Assembly: GCF_003597395.2 (NCBI RefSeq)
Contig: NC_133773.1
Location: 68,350,180-68,414,179 of the forward strand
Source of the DNA: Chelonoidis abingdonii
Lineage: Eukaryota; Chordata; Testudines; Testudinidae
Direction of reading: 5' to 3'
DNA: 64,000 nt
How positions within the stretch are numbered: position 1 is the stretch's first letter; the number at the start of each line of letters is the position of its first letter. The translations under genes were made by a program, and so were the position numbers. The notes under the pieces are model-generated. The model worked only from the letters and a program-made list of their open reading frames with translations, searched no databases and had not been told where the DNA came from. Below, piece by piece: positions 57,560 to 64,000 of the stretch.

Positions 57560-57665
57560 GGGAAAGGAAAACAGAGGTGCAGATAGGTAGTGACCTGCCC
57601 ATGCCTCACAGCAGGTCAGTAGCAGAGACGAGAACCTAGGACTCCTGATTCCAATTCTTTATACC
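57560..57665 (-). mobile_element. MIR SINE fragment
   Basis: AGTGACCTGCCCATGCC, CACAGCAGGTCAGTAGCAGAG and AACCTAGGACTCCTGATTCC are the complement of a MIR core. It lies inside the Harbinger element, which is odd because MIR is far older than most Harbinger copies. Either resemblance is partial or host sequence was captured. Confidence 0.5.
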
Positions 57666-57800
57666 AGGATACCTTGCCTAAATTATGTGAAATGCTAATG
57701 GCTAAAGTGATCATTGAAACAGTTGACTCACATTGTCAGTTCTGAAACATTATAATGGCAATCAATTGAAATTACTGGGCCAGTTCACACCTTGTAACTA

Positions 57801-58091
57801 TTACATAAGGTAGTCTGCAGACTCAGGGCATGGGACGAGCTCATCACATAGTGCCATGAACATGGCTTTCCTCATCCAAAAGTTCTGCAGCCACTGCTTG
57901 TCATCCCAGACGTGCATCACAATGTGATCCCACCACTCAGTGCTCGTTTCCCAAGCCCAAAAGGAGTGTTCCACTGTGGTCAGCACCTCTATGAATGCCA
58001 CAAGCAATCTCGTGTTGTAGCTACTAAGCATGGCAAGATCAATGTTCCACTCCTCTTGACTTTGTAGTTTAAGGAGTAACTCCACTACCAT
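57801..58091 (-). pseudogene. Harbinger transposase, N-terminal part
   Basis: A 96-codon minus frame reads FWAWETSTEWWDHIVMHVWD, DKQWLQNFWMRKAMFMALCDEL and VPCPES. This is the conserved N-terminal region of turtle Harbinger transposases, just ahead of the helix-turn-helix. Its natural continuation (the LWKLATP and FGVGKST region) is not downstream on this strand but on the plus strand at 53075. The transposase gene is therefore split into oppositely oriented halves 4.7 kb apart. Confidence 0.8.
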
Positions 58092-58579
58092 TCATAACAT
58101 GTTAGTGAGAGCAAGCCGCATGCTGGTCAACAGAGCCCTGAACAGCCAGAGAATAGGACTACTACAGGGTCACTGCATGGGGCCTCAAGGATCAGGGATG
58201 CCTTGAGGCAGCAATTTGAAGCTGAAAGCCACTAATATTTGTTGCTATGCTTGTAATGCTAGAAGTCGATTGGTGCAGACAATGAAATATGAGGGTTTAA
58301 CATAATGCACAGCTCTTTTCGCTTTCAATTAATAAAGATTGCTTTCAAACCAACACAATTTTTTTTATTAAAAGACAACCAGAGGAAAGACTCAAACCAA
58401 CGAACAAAAAAAAAACAAAAAACAAAACCACACATCAGCAGGGATGGGGATGGGGGAAAGGAAGGTCCCAAGAGGAGGAGGGGTCCCGGGATGGCTACAG
58501 GTGTATGTCTAGGGATCATATCCTGGTCTGTCCTGATCATATTCTTCTCCTTTAGAGTACAATGCAGTGGATACTGTAC

Positions 58580-60352
58580 TACAGCAGGACCAAACTGCAG
58601 AGGGTAGGTGTTGAGTGCAGGGGGTAGTCAGAGTCCTCAGTGCTGGACTGTGAGGGGGGAGGAGTGGAATGCAGCGGGTACACACTGGAGCCAGGAGGTT
58701 GATAACAGTGTGTTGGCAGTGTCGGGGGCGGGGGGGGTTGGGGTGGGCACGGGAAAGAGTTTTGCGACAGCAGCTGCTGGGGAGGGCGGGCGAGCATGCA
58801 CGGAGCTGCTTGGTTTGCAGAGCTAGTATTGCCTGGAGCATGTCTGCTTGGTGCTCTATAACCTTTAAGAGCCGCTATGTGGCTTCATTCTGGCATGCCG
58901 TGTTCTCCTTTCAGTCCCTCTTCTCGCTATCCTGCCACTCCTTCAATTTCTGGTTCTCGGCAGTGGAGTGCATCATAACCTCAACCTCCTCCTCAGTTCT
59001 TTTTGACCGCTTTCTAATTCTGCACAACCATTTAGCAACTGGTAACAAAGATGGAGGCTGGGCTCCCAAGGTCATCTCTGTGAAGTTTAAACACAACATT
59101 TTAAAGAAGCAATGTTGTTTGCAACACAGAGAACATTAATTCAGTGATTTAAAACACAGTCTGCACTAATACATCTGTCACTAACTGGTTGATGCCAGGC
59201 AAGCACCCATAAGCCACAAGACCCCCAAAATGGTGAGTAGCTGCAGGGCCAGGGTAAATCACTCTTCCCCGACCCTGCTGTACACTGGTCACGTGGCTCT
59301 TGGGGAAAGCAGGACTATGGGGGCGGGGGGGCTGATAATCATTCCTGTCCCCACTCTTTCCACAGGATGTAATCCTTATGAACGATATCTCGCTGCTGAG
59401 GGTGAGCAGGGAATCAAGGGAAGGTCTTCTCCAAGACTGCAGCTTCCGCCCTGGCCCCTGTGTGGCTCACCTGTGTGCAGCAATGGTATTCCCCCTCTGT
59501 CCTCCTCCTGGTGATGGCACAGTGATACGGGAAAGTTACTGCTAATGGGGCAAGAAATAAAGCAGCTCTGCCAAAGAACCAGTAGGTTGCCCAGTATCTC
59601 GAGTGTTTCTTGGAGATCTCTAAGGGAGATTCCCGTGAAGTGAGGGAATCCATCAACAGCCTGTTCCGTCACTCAGAGTAGGCATGTGGTGGGAGACAAG
59701 CCTGCTTTCTGCAACTCTCCTGCCCCCAACAACTTGCTTCAGCAATTCCCAAAATCAAATCCACTTACCAGGGGCCTCCTCTTCTCTTTCCGCTTTGCCA
59801 ACATCCAACAGCTGTGACTGGCTAACCTCCTCCAGGGTAGCAAACATCTCCTGGCTGCATGCACCTCCGAGTCATCCTCTGCCTCTGGGTCTCCCTCCAC
59901 CTCCGCGTCCAAGATTTCCTCCTCCTGGCTCAGTCCACTCTCAGTTGGCATGTTAGCCACCAGAGTATCCACAGTGGTCTTCGCAGTGGAGGTGAGGTCG
60001 CCACCAAGTATTGTGTCCAACTCTCTGTAGAACTGGCAGCTTGTGGGTGCATTACCAGAGCAGCAGTTTGCCTCCCACGCCTTGTGGTAGGCATTCCACA
60101 GCTCCTTCACTTTGACCCTGCATTGCAATGTGTCCCGGTCATGCCCCTTTCTGTCATGCACCGTGAAATCTTTCCATAGGTATCATAATTCCTACAGCTG
60201 GAGCACAGCTGGGACTGGACAGCTCCCTTTCCCCAAATGCTGATGAAGTCCAGCAGCTTGGCACTGCTCCAAGAGGGGGATTGCCTGGTGCGTGCAGCAG
60301 GCATAGCCACCTGGAAACATGTGCTGAGACCACTACATGCATCACCGATCAA
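58580..60352 (-). pseudogene. SANT/Myb-like gene in right arm
   Basis: The minus strand reads LLDFISIWGKGAVQSQL (60345 region), then after a 1-base shift near 60150 CRVKVKELWNAYHKAWEAN, an acidic tail (EEEILDAEVEGDPEAEDDSE, 59739-60161), and further on RSKRTEEEVEVMMHSTAENQ and MLQAILALQTKQLRA (59040-58780), a coiled-coil exon. The order SANT, acidic linker, coiled coil is typical of the Harbinger accessory protein, which helps transposase bind and enter the nucleus. The frameshift and separate frames make it a pseudogene unless the intervening parts are introns. Confidence 0.7.
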
Positions 60353-60695
60353 ACAGGAAGGGAACTTTCAAAATTCCAAAGGAATTTACAGGGTTAAGCT
60401 GATGGTTGGTCACCTGAGGGCAGGGCAGTAGAGTTCAAACTGATGACCAGAGAGGCGAGAACAGGCATTGTGGGACAACTCCCGGAGGCCAATCACAGCA
60501 CCGTAATTGACCACGGTGTCTACACTGGTACCACAGTGCTGTACCCCAGCGCAGAACGCTGTACGCCTCTCATTGGGGTGGTTTTTTTAAAAAACAGTTG
60601 CTGCACATTAAGTGGCATGGCAGTGTGTACACCTTGGGAGTTACAGTGCAGAAAACTGATTTACTGTGCAGAAACTTGTCAGTGTAGACAGGGCC
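60055..60695 (-). repeat. right extended terminal inverted repeat
   Basis: Pairs with 52426-53065. It contains the 5' part of the SANT gene. Relative to the left arm, one base is missing in the GGGGC(C)ATGAC stretch, which causes the frameshift noted for the gene. Confidence 0.88.
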
Positions 60696-60800
60696 TCAGG
60701 AATATACCACCCATCCCTGCACTGGTTTACATTTGGAAGGTTCCTCTGAAGTCATAAGGACTATAAAGCTTAGGCCATATTTTTCAAGCCTGTAAAGTCA

Positions 60801-61061
60801 GGCCACATCTACACTAGAGAGCACAGCTGAACCACCAACGCAGTTTCACCACTGTAAGATCTCTCATGTAGCCAGCCACTCTATGCCGCATAATTAAACC
60901 ACCCACAACGAGCGGCGGCCACAGTTACATTGGCAGGAGAGTGTCTCGCACTGACATAGTGCTGTCCACACCGACACGTCTGTCACTGTAACCTGTCACT
61001 CAGGGGTGTGTTTTTTTACACCTCTGATGTAAACCATACCGACAAAAGTCTAGACATACCC
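60801..61061. mobile_element. Harbinger-type MITE
   Basis: GGCCACATCTACACTAG at the left and TAGACATACCC at the right are weak inverted termini, with TCA before and TTA after. The interior includes CACTCAGGGGTGTG, common to turtle Harbinger MITEs. 261 bases, non-coding. Confidence 0.65.
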
Positions 61062-61777
61062 TTAGTCTCTTAAAATTTCATGTACACAACTAAATATAAA
61101 TGACCCTCAGGAAATAAGTGACTGAGGAAAAGAGATTAGGCCCTACTTTATTCCTTTTACTTCCAGAGGATCTGTATCACAGTTACTATCCTTCCAAGTG
61201 AGGATAACTGAACTCAACTTTCTCCTTCCTTTCTCCCAGTAACTTCTATTTGGAACCAAATTTAAATTGTGACAGAAGAGGTTGTCAGGTTCAAATTCAT
61301 TTAAAAAGAAAACACACAGAAGGTTTCCTTCCCTATATTACCAACAAAAATTTAGATTCAAATACATTTTAAGTTATTTAATTTATTTTTTGGATTTCAC
61401 TCAAAGGAACAAAAGAAACTACTAGTCAATTTCAAGCTTGTTTAAAATGAGTTTCAATTCCTGGTTCTCAAAGGTGATAGGCTTGTGCAACAATTAGGTC
61501 TGAAATATTTTTTAAGGAATAATGTACTCCCACAAATAAGCTTTAAGTTAGTTTTTTTAAACAAAATTTCATGGAAACATTTCTTTTAATGTCATGTGCT
61601 ACAGAAGTACAATTTCACAAGATCTACATTTGGGATCTATGTGGACCTGAAATATCCCTTTAATATATATGTCTGGATCTATGCTTTTGTCCACTATACT
61701 TCACACAATCCCACCTGGGCTCACCCTGCAACCAGCGCAAACATGAAGCACTTCTGCATTTTAGTCATGCTCTCTCC
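61062..61777. other. unassigned AT-rich sequence
   Basis: No exon-like frame with NAF1 similarity or named repeat was found. Confidence 0.45.
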
Positions 61778-62088
61778 CAGGGGTCGGCAACCTTTCAGAA
61801 GTGGTGTGCCGAGTCTTCATTTATTCACTCTAATTTAAGGTTTTGCATACCAGTAATACATTTTAACATTTTTAGAAGGTCTCTTTCTATAAGTCTATAA
61901 TATATGTATAAACTATTGCTGTATGTAAAGTAAATAAGGTTTTAAAAATGTTTAAGAAGCTTCACTTAAAATTAAATTAAAATGCAGAGCCCCCCGGACC
62001 AGTGGCCAGGACCTGGGCAGTGTGAGTGCCACTGAAAATCAGCTCACGTGCCACCTTTGGCACACGCCCCATAAGTTGTCTATCCCTG
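61778..62088. mobile_element. hAT non-autonomous element with 8-bp target duplication
   Basis: CAGGGGTCGGCAACCTTTCAG opens the element and the inverse of a CAGGGATAGACAACTT-type end closes it. CTCTCTCC (61770-61777) and CTCTATCC (62089-62096) are a 7-of-8 duplication. 311 bases with an AT-rich core. Confidence 0.88.
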
Positions 62089-62314
62089 CTCTATCCTATG
62101 GCTGCTGGCACTCGTAACCAATACCTGAGTCAAGGTGCCAGGAACAACATAAGTAAAAAATGTGAAAAGGATGAACAAATGCATAGTGCAAGTACTGTGG
62201 GAGAAACAAGGTGGTTTCTTTATTACCATATACTGAAGGAGAGAGGAGAAAGCATTCTGGCCTGCATTGCTATAAAACGTTGAAGGCTTTCCTTCATCAT
62301 CCTATATACCTTTA

Positions 62315-62567
62315 CGGGTATGTCCTTAGTACCAACTACTTTGCTTTAACGTGGCTGTGTAGTTGCAGCACAAGTGCTGGGAGAGCTTTCCCAGCGCTGT
62401 TAAAAAAAAGAAAAACAACAACAACCTCAAAAGGAGAGTAGCTCCCAGCGCTGGTGCACTGTCTGTCTACACTGCCCCTTTACAGTGCTGAAACTTGCAT
62501 CTCTCAGGGGAGTGGGTTTTTTATATCCCTGAGTGAGAAAGTTTCAGAGCTGTAAAGTGGCAAGGCC
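62315..62567. mobile_element. Harbinger-type MITE
   Basis: TTA flanks the left side and TAA the right. GGGTATGTCC opens and CAAGGCC closes the element. CAGCGCTG-like motifs and GAGAAAGTTTCAGAGCTGTAAAG are typical of this turtle family. Confidence 0.6.
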
Positions 62568-62823
62568 TAAGACAATTTAAAGATAACATGTGGGACTAAA
62601 AAATTTTCTGAAGGTTTTTTAAATGTTTACAGCTCAAATATTTTTGTAATTAAGATATTTAAATAACTTCTTTCAAATCAGAGAAAAAGTTCTCATTTTA
62701 AATCTTTCACAGAAAACACAGCCACTTGACACCTCATTTCTTTGTCTAGTGCTGTAATTATGCTGTGTTCACTTGGTCAACCTCCTTTGGCTTCCCAATT
62801 AAGTGTTACTGTTCAGTCACTGA

Positions 62824-63175
62824 GGGTATGTTGGGGTTCTCAAATTAGGGGTCAGGACCTCTCAGGGGGTCATGAGGTTATTATGTGGGGGGTTGCGAGC
62901 TGTCAGCATCCACTCCAAGCCCCGCTTTGCCTCCAGCATTAATAATGGTGTTACATATATTTAAAAGTGTTTTTAATTTATAAGGGAGGTCACACAAAGA
63001 GACTTGCTATGTGAAAGGGGTCACCAGTACAAAAAAGTTTGAGAATCATAGTATGTCTACAAAGCAAAGAAAAATCTGCTGTTTTGTTGCTGTGTAGACT
63101 TCCAAGCACAGTCTGGAGCGCAGGCTCTGGGACCCTCCCACCCTGCAGGATTTTTCTTTTGCTGGGTAGACATAC
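62824..63175. mobile_element. Harbinger-type MITE carrying a nested hAT element
   Basis: GGGTATGT at 62824 is continued by CTACAAAGCAAAGAAAAATC at 63056, and the inverse of the right end (GATTTTTCTTTTGCTGGGTAGACATAC) matches that joined sequence. The insertion between the two pieces is a hAT element. Confidence 0.75.
62832..63051. mobile_element. hAT non-autonomous element nested in a MITE
   Basis: GGGGTTCTCAAATTAGGGGTC on the left and AAAGTTTGAGAATCATAG on the right are inverted termini. GTATGT is found at both junctions, consistent with a partly eroded 8-base duplication. Exact tips are uncertain by a few bases. Confidence 0.75.
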
Positions 63176-63259
63176 AAAGAGAAATTCAAGGTCTCGTCCA
63201 GATTCTCCATTCATATGCAGATTCTATTCAGCTCTTGATGGCACTTTTACACTAACTCA

Positions 63260-64000
63260 GGCCTGGTCTACACTACGCGTTTAAACCGATTTTAGCAGCG
63301 TTAAACTGATTTAACTGCGTACCCGTCCACACTACAAGGCCCTTTATTTCGATATAAAGGGCTCTTTAAATCGGTTTCTGTACTCCTCCCCAACGAGAAG
63401 AGTAGCGCTAAAATTGGTATTACCATATCGGATTAGGGTTAGTGTGGCTGCAAATCGACAGTATTGGCCTCCAGGCGGTATCCCACAGTGCAACACTGTG
63501 ACCGCTCTGGACAGCAATCCGAACTCGAATGCAGTGGCCAGGTAAACAGGAGAAGCCCAGCGAACTTTTGAACTACATTTCCTGTTTGCCCAGCTTGGAG
63601 CTCTGATCAGCACGGGTGGCGATGCAGTCCCAAATCCAAAAAGAGCTCCAGCATGGACCAGTAATCCTCTTAGCCACATCCACTACACATACGGTGACAG
63701 GAAAAAAAGCTGAATGGGCTACCATGGTGCCATGCCTATGGCGTCTGCCAGGGCAATCGCAGGGAAAAGGCATGAAAGATTGTCTACCGTTGTTCCCGGG
63801 AAGGAAAGAGTGGATGACAATTAACCACAAACCACCCTGCGACAATGATTTTTGGCCCCACCAGCACTGGGAGCTCAACCCAGAATCCAAGGGGTCAGGA
63901 ACTGCAAGGAACGATGGAATACGCTACAGATTAGCTACCCACAGTGCAACGCTCCAGAAATCGACGCTAGCCTCGGACCATGCGCACACACACCGAATTG
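63260..64000. mobile_element. non-autonomous Harbinger element, cut by the window edge
   Basis: TCA precedes GGCCTGGTCTACACTACGCG. The first ~130 bases match the inverse of 45361-45491 and the next ~300 match 35340-35700 in the noisy block. The later part (GGGCTACCATGGTGCC, AATGATTTTTGGCCCC, AACGCTCCAGAAATCGACGC) is the usual interior of a non-autonomous turtle Harbinger. Its right end lies beyond the window. Confidence 0.85.

Larger units (their letters stand above)
52426..60695. mobile_element. 8.3-kb rearranged Harbinger element with extended inverted ends
   Basis: The left end GGCCTTGTCTAAACTGGC and the inverse of the right end, GGCCCTGTCTACACTGAC, are matching termini. Similarity continues for about 640 bases on each side, including a SANT-domain segment. 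TTA lies left and TCA right, which would fit a mutated 3-base Harbinger target duplication. Inside are transposase fragments in opposite orientations (53075-53760 plus, 57801-58091 minus) and two SANT-type genes on the minus strand. The genes are all broken. Confidence 0.85.

Noticed and set aside
47895..64000. Remaining 5' exons of NAF1
   Set aside because: I looked for the ELPSVEEL and GMVSSIIEQL segments on the minus strand and found none, so they are assumed to lie outside the window.

Overview
The window looks like a piece of a turtle nuclear genome. It has an AT-rich background, one spliced vertebrate gene with large introns, and a repeat population I associate with chelonians: CR1 LINEs, DIRS-type elements, Harbinger elements ending in GGCCTGGTCTACACT, several hAT families and a tRNA-derived SINE. 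There is no prokaryotic-style gene content, no CRISPR array and no operon. The species cannot be read from the sequence.

The only host gene I can support is NAF1, the H/ACA snoRNP assembly factor, on the minus strand. Five 3'-most coding exons lie at 47812-47894, 30762-30922, 21018-21069, 13484-13589 and 7186-7643. All have canonical AG/GT borders and compatible phases. The acidic N-terminal exons were not found and should lie beyond 64000. The last exon reads in frame through a proline-rich tail and then seems to change frame inside a homopolymer-rich proline tract.

Almost everything else is transposon-derived sequence in the NAF1 introns and upstream. From left to right: a CR1 tail, LTR-like blocks and a DIRS terminal fragment (1-7000); a solo LTR with a 5-bp target duplication and a mariner-like fragment (9.2-12.8 kb); a GC-rich element with two kinds of tandem repeat (14.0-15.2 kb); a DIRS retrotransposon interrupted by a CR1 (16.0-21.0 kb); SINE, MIR, hAT and LTR fragments (21.4-35.3 kb); a noisy, GC-richer Harbinger block ending in an 885-base N gap (35.3-45.5 kb); more hAT elements (47-51 kb); an 8.3-kb rearranged Harbinger element with very long inverted ends (52.4-60.7 kb); and a cluster of small Harbinger and hAT elements running off the right edge.

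I found no convincing new biological system. The points most worth following are the rearranged 8.3-kb Harbinger element, the likely sequence artefact at 35.3-45.4 kb, the frame change at the NAF1 C-terminus, and the nested insertions that give relative ages.
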